Assembly: GCA_030374765.1 (NCBI GenBank)
Contig: JARGXX010000138.1
Span: 1,488,001-1,552,000 of the forward strand
DNA length: 64,000 nucleotides
From: Agarophyton chilense
Lineage: Eukaryota; Rhodophyta; Florideophyceae; Gracilariales; Gracilariaceae
Direction of reading: 5' to 3'
The notes below the pieces were generated by a model. The model made no database searches. It was not told the DNA's origin and saw nothing but the letters and a program-made list of their open reading frames with translations. Shown piece after piece: positions 44,322 to 57,272 of the stretch (its first letter is position 1; every line of letters begins with the position of its first letter). The position numbers and the translations under genes were made by a program.

Positions 44322-46410
44322 ATCCTTAGAACCCATCTTAGGCGTGTGAACGCGCTGGTGTGGCATCTGTCTGCGGGGCAGCGCCTGCGACGCGGCATAA
44401 ATGCTAGTGACGTGGTGTAGGTATTCCGCCACTGATCCACAATCTATTAGGGGCGTCTGCACGCGTTGCGACGCTCAGGCGTGGGGCGTTCTGATGTATG
44501 TCTCGAGAGACAAGTAAAGCTAAAAGGGCAAACTACCCCTCATCACGTACCTTCGTTGTCTCCTCTTCTCCGTTTGTGCTATCTCGCGCGAGATTTTGAC
44601 TGTGTTCGACAAGATGTTCATATGTATATGCGACTCCGTGTGCTGGGGACCTCGGCTCGGGTCAATTCGGCAACAATGCAAGTTGCGTAGAACGATCAAA
44701 CAGCAGCGATACCACCAACCGTCGTCCAAGTGGCGTAGCGTGCGTGGGTTAATCAAACTGAAAAGCATTGAGCTCTTTGTTCGAGATGTCACGTTGATTC
44801 CGTTTTGTCCAACCGCTTTTTCGCTGTTGTAGAGAGTGCGCATCGTCGCACATGATGCCTTTTCCCTTGGCTTTCTAAAATTTTTAATGGCCAAAACCAC
44901 CAACACGGCATACAGTCGTAACATTACTCAGTACATCCAACTGCTGCAAACTCCCTACAACCATTCAACGTCGCTCATTAAACGGACACCATTAAATATT
45001 AGTGCTACATATCTACGCCTATCACCCCACTGTAGTCAAAAACACACTAGCTGGCATTATTGCAACACTATCAACTGTCAACAAAATAAAAGTTTGCAAA
45101 GATTTCAAACGCTCAACTTTGCACACATATACCCAACGGTAAGCACTACTAGTCACAACTATTATCATGTCAGTCAGTGTGCAGCTCATTACAGAAAACC
45201 TTATTTCTATTGCAGAAAAACAAGTTTCTCCCTTTTCCCGCTCAACCTTTTACACGTTGTGTTGCCTACGCGAATCACTCGTGCACGCGGAGCAAAAGCA
45301 CTACACAGATGCCCAATCTGTTCCACACATCTGTTTCGTCGACATGCAAATGGCAGCTGCCAAACGAGCCGCACTTTCCGCGCTACTCATGGAGCTGTGG
45401 CGCCGCTCCTCGTATTCCATAGTTGGCACATATGTACATACAAACTGTTCTACAAACAAATATCGAAATTTATTGCCCACACGTATCACACAGACAGAAC
45501 ACTGTACTTCAATACTTCAAGCTCCACCTACATCACGAGCCATAGTGTTTCCACTGCCATAAAAACTATGACAAGTGGGCAATTCACATTCCACACTTGC
45601 AGCCCATGCCTCAAAAGTTGGTTTCTTGCTCGCCAATGGCCAATGTACTATATACACATGCATTAAAAGAAAAGACTTGTGTCGAGCTCGGTCATTCACG
45701 TAGCTGCACAATTCTTGCCCATTCTTATTCGCACACAGAAACGAGGTTGTAGTGGACAGGTTGCAAACGACATGTTACGAGTCATATGTAGATGTACAAG
45801 AGTACAGTGATTGCAGAACGTGGAAGTCATAATTTATGACCGCAAGTATTACAATTTGAGATAATAATGCTTGATGTGATGTGAGTGTCATCAACAGCCA
45901 GTCTCTCGACAAGCAGAAACATTGTGAGCAACTCAACTCCTAATTCTCACAAAACTGCCAAAACGCTTTAGACTTGCTCGTCGAGAGAGAGTCTTGCAAC
46001 TTGCCTTTTTTCATCAACTTCATCACCTGCGCAATTTGGACCGATCCATTCAACTCGTACGTGTACTTTTCCAAATATTTTCACACTTTCCAAAACTGCA
46101 AGCTAAGAATTTGCTACATGGCCACGTGTGTTCCGTACGAACATTGCTGCTGTCTCGAGTGGCTCGTGATTATGGATTTTCACCATGACAATTATTTCGG
46201 TCCTGTATCGATATAGTCAGAGTTGTGCATCTGGGCGGGACCTGACACGGTGATGGACTCAAACTGTTCCTAAAATGGTCCACGCCTCCACTGTCTACTT
46301 CCATCTTCAGCAATTACACAGGCACTGGCGGCCCTGAATACGCTCACGAGAGCAACATAGATGCTCCACCAACCAATTAACACGCACACAATCGTCCCTC
46401 GCCGATACAC
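44322..46410. other. Intergenic stretch with long but doubtful ORFs
   Basis: A 276-codon ORF (44836-45666, +) is rich in His, Thr, Ser and Tyr, and overlaps a 131-codon ORF in another frame (45167-45562). The second has a more protein-like look (AAAKRAALSALLMELWRR). Neither shows a known motif or a promoter. I leave both uncalled. Confidence 0.3.
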
Positions 46411-47158
46411 TTAGTGTCCTTGAAAATGTATGTGTATTGCTTCAAGGTAATGGACAAAACAAAAAAAAACCTTCAACTTAAGTGTCTTTAAATGGATGAA
46501 AACCCAATGAGATGTATATGGTATGCTTCCAACATATACAAGCGTAACACTTGCCGGTACTTTATGCACGGTGGAGAGCGAAATATCAACGTCTGAATGA
46601 AAGGAATTTGCACCGGGTCGTATTCGTTGCATGCCATGCTTAGCAGAAAAATCAAAAACACACACTTTGACGCTATCTTTGTGGCAATCGCTGCTTCCCG
46701 CATGTTCGGTGCGTATCGTGGTGTTTATCATGTTGCGTACATGGCGCGATATTGATATGGAGCTGAAAGACACAATAAAAGAGAGTGGCGTGCTCTCGAG
46801 ACTTGGAAACATTGATGTTTGACGTTCATCTCGAGTACATCATCCTACCATTATTTTGTTTCAAACATTCGGTTTTGGGCCACACGAGTGCGAAACCGAA
46901 GTCGAATCGCACGCAAGGCACATCTCAGATGAAGGTGATGTTTGTCGTTTGCAACAAGCAATTGGCCCGCTTCCACTCGCAATTTGCTTAAGAGGCTCAA
47001 ATTCGTCTCAAAATTATGAGAAACGGTATCGTTCTCCGCGTTGAGATGCAGTAACTCTTTCAAATGTCGGCCATATTCATATTGTAGGTGACTTCCACCA
47101 GGAAACTCAAGATGCATTGTATGACACACATTCTTCATATATGCTTCAAACGCGCGAT
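46411..47158 (-). other. Two unrecognised minus-strand ORFs
   Basis: ORFs at 46851-47138 (95 codons; LEFPGGSHLQYEYGRHLKEL) and 46411-46812 (133 codons; VKVCVFDFSAKHGM, VPASVTLVYVG) follow each other on the minus strand, downstream of the signal-anchor ORF at 47.7-48.2 kb. They might be later exons of that gene, but I could not find convincing splice sites joining them. No domain recognised. Confidence 0.2.
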
Positions 47159-47681
47159 TGATATTTTACCTCTATATACACTGTTCTTATTTTTACCATG
47201 TTGCTCTCATACGGGGTGAGTTACGAAGGGTACATCACACAAACGATAGACTAGTGTGCAGTTCGATTGTTGTTCTTCACAATGAGCTTCTCAACGTGGT
47301 GCGCGATCCAAGTTGGTCACAGACTACAATCTGCGGCAATATGAGCCACTAGTCTCTTCAGAAAGTCGAAAGACTAGAGTGGGGCTCGATTTGAGGAGCA
47401 AGCAATGGTACAATTATCGTCGTCTTTCAAAGAGTTTGGAGTGCGAGCCCAGTGATTCGGGCTTGTTTTCACATCCATTGTCGGGTCTTTGGTCTTAATT
47501 TACTGATCGTGACCTTTATTTTCCCGCGGAGCATAGGGCGACATCTTGAATTGCAGCGGGGTGAATACTTTACAATATCGTAAGATACCCCAGGTCAGTC
47601 GATAACCCCCTTTGCTTGCATTTAAGGAGCCGCGTTGGGCTTTGTTCAAGCTCTTGTGCTGCTCACTTCCCCGAACTTCTA

Positions 47682-48218
47682 CTACAAGCAATAACCAAAG
47701 CGAGATTTGCAAAGCATACTGAAACACTCATCATCTCCAGCAATGTTAACAAGCACACAGCAAGGGTGACAACCGCTACTGCATGTACATTCTCTCCATT
47801 TCCATGGTCTCCCCCATGATGAGGAATACGTCTCAATTTCAGATGGGATTGTTTTCTTCTTTTCATTGGATTTGAATGAAGCTGCCTTTTGGTGGGCAAG
47901 CACTTTCATCGTTGTTTGTTTGTTGCCCAACTGCATAGAATGCCGCAGTGCCCGAGCCATATAGTTTGAAAAGTTCTTGCGATGGTAACATGCCACTCGG
48001 TTGCCATCGATGATCACTTCATCCGGTTCGTACTTCATTGCGTGTTCGTGCAAGAAACTTTTAACACGAAAAGGGAGTCCAAGGCGAGACATTTGTTTCT
48101 CACAACTCTGCCAAAGCTCTCTCCAAGCAGGTTGCAACAAGCAAGGGTGTCCAACTGTAAATAGAGCAAAGAAAACCAACCAGGCAAGCGCTTTTACCGC
48201 CCATGCTTTCAAAGACAT
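47682..48218 (-). CDS. Hypothetical protein with N-terminal signal anchor
   Basis: From the ATG at 48218 (good context GCCATGTC; the frame opens 11 codons earlier) the ORF has 178 codons. Residues 2-24 are basic-hydrophobic (KALAWLVFFALFTVG), a signal peptide or type II membrane anchor. A hydrophilic domain follows with Cys, His and Trp residues (QPAWRELWQSCEKQM, EPDEVIIDGNRVACYH). The last 40 residues look less protein-like and may be intron read-through. I do not recognise the family. Placement in the secretory pathway is inferred from the N-terminus only. Confidence 0.35.
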   Translation of the reverse strand: MSLKAWAVKALAWLVFFALFTVGHPCLLQPAWRELWQSCEKQMSRLGLPFRVKSFLHEHAMKYEPDEVIIDGNRVACYHRKNFSNYMARALRHSMQLGNKQTTMKVLAHQKAASFKSNEKKKTIPSEIETYSSSWGRPWKWRECTCSSGCHPCCVLVNIAGDDECFSMLCKSRFGYCL

Positions 48219-48251
48219 GGCGATACACTGAGAAGACACACACAACTGCAA

Positions 48252-49970
48252 TCTACAATTGAGAAGCAGAAAACGAACTGATCACTGAGATGCTGCCGGA
48301 AGCGTGGTAAATACCCGAAGGTGCTCATAAGTAGTGTTGATTTGTCAGCTCTGCCAGGGGATGAAAAAGTCTCGAGTGGTACGGCAAATACCCTAGACAT
48401 GATATCGTCCAACTCGTTCTCGTATTTCAGAGATGCTGGCAAGTGTCATGATTGCTGACGTTTCAACGTTCAATTTGGTCTCGGACCAGAATTACACCTT
48501 GAAGCACTCGGAACTCGACAGAAAACTTGTTATGCACATTGTTGCACAATATGTGCTACGCTGAGAAGTCCAAACCTCACCTCTCGGTGAAAAACAACCG
48601 AGTGGTGCAGGCGAGACGGTGAGGCGCGAACGTTCAAAGTATGCAGGAAAACTTGTTCCTGTCCTCTCTGACAGCGACCAAATAAACAAGCATTCGAATG
48701 CTTGTGTGAATACGACGTTTTATTGTAGCAGAAGTTAAAATAGTATCCCGAGAAGTAAACGCGTGGATGCTATAGAGATAACCACCTTACCCATCTTTAG
48801 CTCTACACCTTCTACACAGACAACCACTGGTGCTTGTTCTACAAAGAAAAACAAAAGAAAAGCTACATTGAAAGTTCGAAGAAGCCGAATTGAAAATTGA
48901 CGAAGTTTCGCTACTTCCCATGTATCGTTTACGCAGCGACAATATTACAGCGCTTCTGTGGGTGAGAAGGAAAAACGATGAGAAGTCGGGCTGGATCCGT
49001 GAGGAGGATGCCAGACTCTCAGCTCTTAAAGAGAGATTCATTACAACGACTGAAATCCTATGGAGGAGACATAGCTGTCCCACGACCGGAGACAGAGCTT
49101 TAAGTCGTTGCAGGAAAGTCATGGCCTTCGGCCATCAACTGCGCTGCGCGCCGAGGCCAAAACTTTCCGCCCTGAAGCTGTAAACGAAACTGTGATTTGC
49201 TTCCACAAATATTTACTGCCTCATACAAAACTGGGGTATCCACACACACAGGCATTCGATAAATAATAATTTAATCATAACGATATGTGTTTTTGATTTT
49301 GCGTAAGAGTAAAACATTAGAGGATTCTTGAAAACATAAATTAGTCCACGCAAAATAGTACGCACATTTTACTTTAGTACGCGAAAAGACCACGGAAATG
49401 ATACGTAGCTTTTTGCGAGTAGCCGTTTCAAACACTTGCCAACTTTGAAACAAGTTCGACGCGGACAAACTCCCAATTGACCGCTACAAACATGAACTCT
49501 ATTTACCATCAACTTCTCGAGAATTCTTTTCGGGAATAGAATCTCTGATTCTATTCCTGAAAAAAAGTATCGGCGGGATGACTCTCCGGCGATGTTTGAG
49601 AGTGATGGGGAGTACTCACGAAATCGGTTTTCTGAATCTGCATGACTCGCAGTCGCAATGGTTCCTACGACCCCATTAAAGAGAGTTTACACTGAAAATC
49701 GAGGTAGTGCAAGGCGTGTTCGAAGTGAACGCGCGGGTGGAAACGGGATGAAACAGTGGTAGGTGACGGTTGGCACGCTTAGTTTCAAACGGACGGTTTG
49801 GGGAAGATTGTCAGTGATGGCGACTTTGCGCGTCTTTATGGAGCTCTCGAAGTGCGATTTCTGGCGTGAGCGTGCGGGCGGAGGAGTTAGAGATCGATTT
49901 GGGAGAGCACTGCTTAAAGCGATTTTAGAATTTGATTTTGCCGTTGAAGAGGGCGTAAAAGTGTCGTATA
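48252..49970. other. Intergenic stretch with a dispersed hairpin repeat
   Basis: A 97-codon ORF (48890-49183, +) overlaps the hairpin repeat and is probably not a gene. The rest is AT-rich or low in coding signal. The right end, just before gypsy-2, shows only weak similarity to the U3 side of the gypsy-2 3' LTR. Confidence 0.35.
49113..49168. repeat. Dispersed 56-bp GC-rich hairpin repeat, copy 2
   Basis: Ends are inverted (GGAAAGT at 49113-49119, ACTTTCC at 49162-49168) and an inner palindrome ATGGCCTTCGGCCAT lies at its left. It shares CATGGCCTTC and CTGCGCGCCG with the copy at 14010-14065. Confidence 0.65.
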
Positions 49971-50569
49971 GTGGCAGAGGTTTGACCTTTGAGGTTGTCG
50001 ATATACCAAACTGACCTTGTAGGTGATGGATTCGAGGGATCGTCGGCCACGCAGCTCCGGGCGAGCTACCATCTAGATGTTATCCGCCACTTGTAGTGTT
50101 GACATGTACCTTCTGGTTGAGTGATTGTTAGTAATTGCAATTGTAATTATATTTATTTTAGTACAGTAGTGGAGTGGCCACCTGGCACTCTAGCCAGTGC
50201 TGGCCAGGTCTTTGACACTAGGTCGGAGACCGTGCCTTGCTGGCACCTCCCGGGTGACCTGGAGAGTGCAGTCCACTGCATATAGGGAACTGCACCTCCT
50301 CCACCCTAGTCTGATAAAGACAGGCACCACTTGGGTCACAACTATACCTTTTGGTTCATTTTTTCTCAACTATCACATAAGTTTTACCGCGCATCGACGC
50401 CTACCATCGTTCACCTACACGGAATAGGCTAGTTGCCCCGCCGTTTGCCCCTGCGGGTTTTCACGGTGCCCTGTTACCATCTAGGTTTATTACGTCTACC
50501 TTCAAAGCTTGAGCGTCACCACGCTCCCGAGACAAGACAGTAGCAGACCCCAGAGGTGATTGTACGACA
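49971..50569 (+). repeat. 5' LTR of gypsy-2 (recognisable part)
   Basis: From GTGGCAGAGG to TTGTACGAC it matches the 3' LTR with about 15 differences. To the left of 49971 similarity fades quickly, so the true start is uncertain. Confidence 0.8.
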
Positions 50570-50572
50570 TAT

Positions 50573-50590
50573 TGGTTTCCCGACTTAGAA
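50573..50590 (+). promoter_or_regulatory. Candidate primer binding site of gypsy-2
   Basis: TGGTTTCCCGACTTAGAA lies just inside the 5' LTR and starts with TGG, the complement of a tRNA CCA end. The donor tRNA is not identified. Confidence 0.4.
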
Positions 50591-50644
50591 GGTTTTTTTA
50601 GGTTTCGTCCTAACTTCACGGTTCATACGAGATTCCGAGAAGGA

Positions 50645-52201
50645 TTGGACGCTCGTACACCTATTTGGTTTCAGAAAATCCCGCAAAGCAATACAGGATA
50701 CCACTATCGGTCACAAATGGAACGACCTAAAATGAATACGCGTGGTGCAAGCGCCCCGCCAAGCCATAAAGGTTTTAAAGGAGCCCCTTCGGCTCAACCG
50801 ATTCTGGAGAACCCCGAGGAGCTGCTCCGGCACCCTCGGGACAAAACCATAAAGGTACATGGTCCGCCGCCTATGGCAACGGAACCTCAAAGGAAATTAC
50901 CATTTGAGGTTGCAGCGGAGCAGCTATGGCTTCAGCTCGAAGAGCGAGCGAAAGCGCTCGTCACCCTCGCGGTCGAGGATGCATTAACCTTGAAGGAGAA
51001 GTCGGATACCCGGATGGTTCCGCTTTCAATGGACGTCGATGCACTTACCCGTATTGTGGTTGACCGAGCAGCTCAAGAGCTACCGGACAGGATACCTGAA
51101 ATGGTGAAACAGTATCTCTTTACAGATGGTAGGGAGCTTGTTTACCGCGCAGTGCAAGACATTTGGGTTTCCGAGGGATTCGGAGAATCCCGACCTACAC
51201 AGGTGAACATCGCAAAGCGCATACCACAAGGGTTCCAAACGGGTCATTTCACCCATTCTACCCACTTAACTACTGATAGTGAGTACCTACAAGGTCCAAA
51301 GCAGAGTCAAGAGGTCTGGGGGAAGGTAGATCCTCAAGACATTTATCTGCCACCAATTACTGGTTTCGTTCAAAAGGATACCCATGGAGGTGGTCCCAAG
51401 AACGATTCGTCTGACTCGTTGGATGAGCGACGAAGAAACCGAAAAGGGAAGAAGCGGAGGACGAAGAGGGGAAAGAATCGAGGGGATGATTCAGACCCCG
51501 ACTCGTCGGACTCCAGTTCCGATACGAATTCATCGTCGGATGATGACCGTAAAGGTAAGAAGAAGAAGAAACCGAACAGGTCGACGAAGAAGTCGTCGAA
51601 AAAGAACCAAAAAGTTAAGAAGCGATACAATGAGTCGTCGGACTCCGAGTCGGACACCGAAATGGACCTGGAGGTGCATCAACCGTTGAACGATATGTTC
51701 ACCAAAGCGGTTGATTACAGGACCTATTGGTTGATCAACAAGTCGTCTGAATACACCCAAGAGGTTGCTCAGAAGATTACTAAGCACCACAAGAAGCTCA
51801 GCTTCCAAATGGGTGACACAAACTTCACAGGTACGGATCCTATTGCGGTGATTGAGTTTCTACAGAAGTTCAAGCTTGCATGTGACCAAAATGGTTTTTC
51901 CGAGGGCGCTGCTATGTGGCAATTTCAGTTTTACCTGAAAGGACAAGCATACCCCTTGCTGCAGGGTAGGATCCGCGGAAATACCTTAGCAATGGATGAG
52001 GATGGCACAGAGATTTTGGAGTCATACCCAGAAGTGGTCAATTTCCTTTTGGAAACATACGCCACCGATGAGGTTATCCAAGAGGGTTATTCGGAAGTCC
52101 TCGCCTGCCATCAAAGGTCTGGGCAAACCGAATCGGAGTTTTCGCTCGCGCTGTGGAATCTGGCAACCCGTTGTGGTAATAGGTTCACTACCTCTAGGTG
52201 A
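50645..52201 (+). CDS. Gag protein of gypsy-2
   Basis: 518 open codons. The N-terminal half is unremarkable. Residues about 255-345 are a low-complexity Asp/Ser and Lys/Arg block (SDSLDERRRNRKGKKRR, then DPDSSDSSSDTNSSSDDD). The last 170 residues form the capsid-like Gag domain (retrotrans_gag type), shared with gypsy-1. Listed as part of the fossil element. Confidence 0.7.
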   Translation: MDARTPIWFQKIPQSNTGYHYRSQMERPKMNTRGASAPPSHKGFKGAPSAQPILENPEELLRHPRDKTIKVHGPPPMATEPQRKLPFEVAAEQLWLQLEERAKALVTLAVEDALTLKEKSDTRMVPLSMDVDALTRIVVDRAAQELPDRIPEMVKQYLFTDGRELVYRAVQDIWVSEGFGESRPTQVNIAKRIPQGFQTGHFTHSTHLTTDSEYLQGPKQSQEVWGKVDPQDIYLPPITGFVQKDTHGGGPKNDSSDSLDERRRNRKGKKRRTKRGKNRGDDSDPDSSDSSSDTNSSSDDDRKGKKKKKPNRSTKKSSKKNQKVKKRYNESSDSESDTEMDLEVHQPLNDMFTKAVDYRTYWLINKSSEYTQEVAQKITKHHKKLSFQMGDTNFTGTDPIAVIEFLQKFKLACDQNGFSEGAAMWQFQFYLKGQAYPLLQGRIRGNTLAMDEDGTEILESYPEVVNFLLETYATDEVIQEGYSEVLACHQRSGQTESEFSLALWNLATRCGNRFTTSR

Positions 52202-55200
52202 AAGTCGCTATTTGCCGACAATGTCGACAAAGCGATCCGTTCCCAGGTACGCCACTACCTGGCCACTAACCGAAAGGTAGACTACAATGGGCTGGCTCGA
52301 TATTCCCAGGGCCTTGGAGATACCCTTCGGCTGGGAAAGAGAGCAGCCGTGCCTCCATCCTCGAAGGATAAATCGAAAAGGTCGGTCTTGGAAATTGAAG
52401 ACACCACAACCTCAGAGGGTAGCTCGCACATCTAATTATCTACAGGGACCACTATCCCCTTGGTAACGACCCAGGGGCGGTTCTCGAAACCTTCTACGGT
52501 AGGAAATTGGTCGTCAACGCATACACAACACTCGGTACAATCGCCGCTAAGTGCGATGAGCTCGCAGAGGATGCCGGGAGCGAGCTTCCATAACTCGCCA
52601 CCCACATCCTACGCCACTGCTCCCACCAACCAGGTTTCGAAGCCCCTCTCAATGGAGACGCGAGACCCCCAAACTGGAGGCCTCGTTTGCTGGTTTTGAC
52701 TCGCGACAGACCATTTGGCAAACAATTGCGCTAACTTACCTCCAGGGATGAGAGACTAGTTTATTCAGGCTCGCATGCAGAATCACCAAAGCCTCTATAG
52801 GTCTTCAACACAAGCACCAAATAGATTCCAACCCCCTACACCGGTACATGTCAATACCATCGAGGAAACACCAAACTCCTAAACCCCTAAAACCCCTAAA
52901 CCCCTCCCGTACAGGAGGAAAACACCGAACGGTTGGCGTAATGGCCGTACCCAACCTGCAATTGGAATGCCAATCGATACCCAGAACCTTGAGGGTGGAA
53001 GAGAACACGTCACAACCAGTTCCGGTTCGTCTATGAAGTACAACAACTATAAGGTACGTGCTTCAATTTGTTTCTCCGATCGCCTTGCCGTTCCGGTCAC
53101 CTGCGTGTTGGATACAGGGGACGGCCCAAACGTCCTGAACTCCCACGTCATACCTGAGGCGGTACTTCGGAACTTGAGCCGAACCTCCCGACAACAACCC
53201 GCTGGTGGATGCGAATGAGCGCCCATTAAACCTTCGAGGTATGTTCACCACTGTGGTGCAGCTCGGACACCTCAAGGAAAGACTGCAATTCTTTGTTGTC
53301 GACCGTTTACCAACAGACTGCCTACTAGGTACGAACTTCATTGACAGAAATGTCAAAGCAATCCTTCCTGGTTCCCGTACCGTCGCCCTACGTCACGGGG
53401 GACGAATTTCCATTTGAGGTAATACGGAAACAAAACGGGTATGGTTCGTCAAACCGAAGAAGACGATATCCACCGAAACGGTCTCCAACAAAGTGCGCAT
53501 TACCAAACAGGTTGTTATCCCGCCAATGCATCAAATATTGGTACCGGTGTCATGTGCAACCCCCAGGCTGGTCATACTACAAAACCATCCGAGGTTAGCA
53601 CATCGACACCTCACCTTGATGGCCAACGGGATTGTCGACAACATCCCAAATCACCCCTTTAAGGTGTATCTCAGCAACTTCAGCAGTCACGACGTGAAGT
53701 CGCCGAAAAATACCAATGTTGGCATCGCACTACCGGCACCACAAGGGGTCTTCACCGTAGCTCACACTGATCTCTGCGAGGTCGCCTTCGATAGGGAAGG
53801 GGGGTGCGCAAATGCGTCCACAACCACAAAGGTATCGATAAAGACCAACTTGGAATCAAAGCTAACCGATAAGGCATCGGCACACAAAGAAGAGGAACCT
53901 GACCCTGAGAGGCAATGGCAAGATACAGTCCAGATCGGTGAAGAAAACGGCGAACTGCGGGGCCGTATTCTCGACCTTCTGGAGGAGTTTGAAACCATGT
54001 GGTCAGGCCATCTGGGCCAAAATTAAGGCCACACAGCATCGCATCGAGCTCCTCCCTGATTGGAAGCCGATTTATCAGCAACCATACCGTGCAGGTCCGA
54101 AGGCGAGAGAAGTAGAACTCAAAGAAGTGGAGCGAATGCTCCAAGAAGGTGTAATTGAACCAGGAAACTCAGATTGGGCTAGTCCCGTGGTTCTGGTTCA
54201 GAAGAAAGGGGATAACCGTATGAGGTTCTCTGTGGACGACAGGAGGCTCAATATCGTGACCGTTAGGGATTCGTACCCGATACCTAGAATGGATGAGTGC
54301 ATCGACTCCTTGGGAGATGCGCAGATATTTACCACGTTGGATGCCAATTGTGGTTATTGGCAGGTACCTGTAGGTGAGGAAGATCGAGACAAAACGACCT
54401 TCACGTGCCATGCAGGTTTCTTTCGCTTCAAGCAGATTCCATGCGGGTTGCGCAATGCTCCAGCCACCTTCCAAGGGGCGCTGTACATCATCTTTTCGAA
54501 GGTTAAGTGGACAACCTCCTTGGTATACATCGATGATGTAATCATCTACTCCAGATCGGTAGAAGATCATTTTTCTCACGTGCGCACCGTACTAACCCTC
54601 CTAGCTGAGGCTGGGGTGACGCTAAAGCAACGCAAATGCGTCTTCTATACCAGAACGGTTGAATACCTGGGCCACATCATAGGCCCTGGTACCCTAGAGG
54701 ATGCTCCGAGCAACATTAGAGCCGTACAGGAGGTCAAGGTGCCACGGTCCCAGACAGACGTACGATCCTTTATAGGTTTATGCAACGTCTATCGTCGCTT
54801 CGTGAAGGGATTCGCGAAAATAGAGGCTCCCCTCAACAAGAAGCTCCAGAAAGGTGAACCTGAACGGTTTGAAAATCTATCGAACGAGAAAATGGATACC
54901 TTTGAGGAATTGAAACCAGCGCTGTTGTCGCCGCCAATCTGAGCGTTACCGAAAACAGGTCTACTCTACACGCTGGATACAGATGCATCCCATGCCCGAA
55001 TTGGTTGTTTTCTCATGCAAGAGCAGCAAAACGGAGACAAATTACTTATAGGGTACTGGAGCCGTGCTATGAATGAGGCGGAGCAGAACTACACGATAAC
55101 CGAGAAGGAGTCTAGCAGTAGTGTGGAGCATGTTGATGCTCCGTCCATACCTTTTTGGTGAGCGCTTTACGTTGCGCACGGACCACGACGCCTTAAGTTG

Positions 55201-57257
55201 GATCCTTGTACTCGCAGATGCGTCTGGTGGACTGGCTCGTTGGAGATTGAGACTGTCCGAGTTTGAATACGACGTAAAGTACCGTCCAGGTATTATGTAC
55301 AACATAGCTGATGCTATTTCACGCTTAAACAACTCAGGGTTTGAGACAGAACCTGTAGACGATGATATCTCTTGCTTTTTGGTGTTATCCAACCAACATG
55401 GTACCAGCGAACACCTAAAAGGATGTTAGGAGTTACCTAAAGAAGGTGCCTTGCCGAACACTGGCATGGAAATGCAGATACTGACCCTAGAGGAAACGAA
55501 CGTCATGCCCGTAACGCGAGAGGAGTTCCTACGAGAACAGGCCCAGGATACGTACTGCAGAACCCTGGCTGACCAAATTGGTTTCGAAGGATCACAATTC
55601 GATGTGGACCACAATGTATACATCGTAAGAAGGCCAACCTTGGATGGTAGCCTTCAAAAGGTGGTTCCGAAGGCGCTTCGCCCGAGAGTCTTGTATGTCG
55701 CGCACTATCCGCGACTATCGGGACACCCCAGTGCCACCAGGATGTATTACACCTTGAGGCAACAGTTCCATTGGTCTTATATGGCCCATGATGTCTATAC
55801 CTTTGTAGGTCAATTCCAATCTTTTGTTCGTACCCGCGGTGGTATTCGAAAGCATCGAAAGTACCTCAAGCTGTTTCCAGCAGCGAGTCTACTGGAGTTT
55901 GTTGCGATAGACCTTCTAGGACCACTTTCCAGGACCAAGAATGGGTACCAGCACATTTTAGTGATCACCGACAGGTTCTCGAAGCTCACGAGAGCGATAC
56001 CTTTAAAGGAGACGAAGTCAACAACGCTGGCGATCGCGTTTTTCAACAATTGGGTGTACCCGTGGTGCACCACGATACCTACTTACCGATAATGGTTCAA
56101 ACCTGGCATCGAAGTTCTTCGAAGCAGTCTGTAACCTCTTGGGTATGAAGCACTATTTCACTACTCCCTACCACTCGCAAACAAACGACGGACAGGTCGA
56201 GCGCTTTAACCACACATTGGTATCAAAGCTACGACACTATAAGGAAGAGCACCAAACTGGGTGGGATGAGCTGGTGCAACCACTCACCTACTCCTATAAC
56301 CTTCAGGTACACCGGTCATCGCAGACCACTCCCTTTGATTTGGTTCTTTCGCGACACCCCCAAGGCAATGTATTGCAGGGAGATCATACCACCAGCACTG
56401 CAGCTGGCGCACTGACCCCTGCCCAGGTCAAGCGAAATACCCTTGTGAGGTTGAGGAGGGCTCTCAAACATGCAGAGAGCCGCCTCACTGCAGCCCAGAA
56501 GAGTTACAAGGCCGACTACGACCGTAGGATAACCAAAGTGGTCTCTGTTTCTTCGGGACAATATGTCTACATAGACCACCCACCTTCAGGTAAAAGACCA
56601 CGACCGGGTGATGAAGCGGACGATGAAGCTATTGATAGAGATATCAATTCGAAGCTTCCACCCAAATCAGTGGGACCTGATAAGGTATTGAACGCATCAG
56701 ACCACACCGTTACGGTTGAAGAAGATGGAATACCGAATACGATATCAATTGACCTTATTACGGTAGCACCTGAAACGGTTCAACATCGCATTGAGACAGG
56801 CACCTTAGCCCGAGAGCCCAGAGCTGTAGCTCTGCGCACTCGACCCTCGGAGGATCCCACCCCAATTGAGGTGAACGATGACCTTCAACGTGATGATCCG
56901 GATTACAACCCTCTAACACGGACGGAAATTGAACCTCAAACGGTAACAGCAGGAGCTCCTGACCCGGCTCCCACACCCGAAGCTCCCAACTCAGAACATA
57001 TGAACCCTCGAGGTAGCGCTTCCCCGAAAGATCAGGACCTAACCTCAGATTAATTACCCGTTGACCGTCTGGTAGGCCACACTCGAACCCATAATGGTCT
57101 GAAGTACACCGTAAGGTGGTACGGCTGGGGGCCAGAACAGGACACCCTCGAACCCCCAGCCGCAATACCCCCACACTTCCGTATCAGGTATTGGCGCCTT
57201 CGCAAGGAGTCAATGCCTGCAGACGACTAACCTTAGACCTTCGTGGTACTCAGGCCT

Positions 57258-57272
57258 AAGGAAGGGGGAGAG
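57258..57272 (+). promoter_or_regulatory. Polypurine tract of gypsy-2
   Basis: AAGGAAGGGGGAGAG, an unbroken purine run after the last coding segment. It marks where the 3' LTR should begin, some 350 bp left of the part shared with the 5' LTR. Confidence 0.6.

Noticed and set aside
44836-45666. 276-codon plus-strand ORF rich in His, Thr, Ser and Tyr
   Set aside because: Composition is unlike a folded protein, there is no motif or promoter, and another ORF overlaps it in a different frame.
50197-50427. 76-codon ORF conserved at 50197-50427 and 57853-58083
   Set aside because: It lies inside the two LTRs of gypsy-2; conservation comes from LTR identity, not from protein selection.
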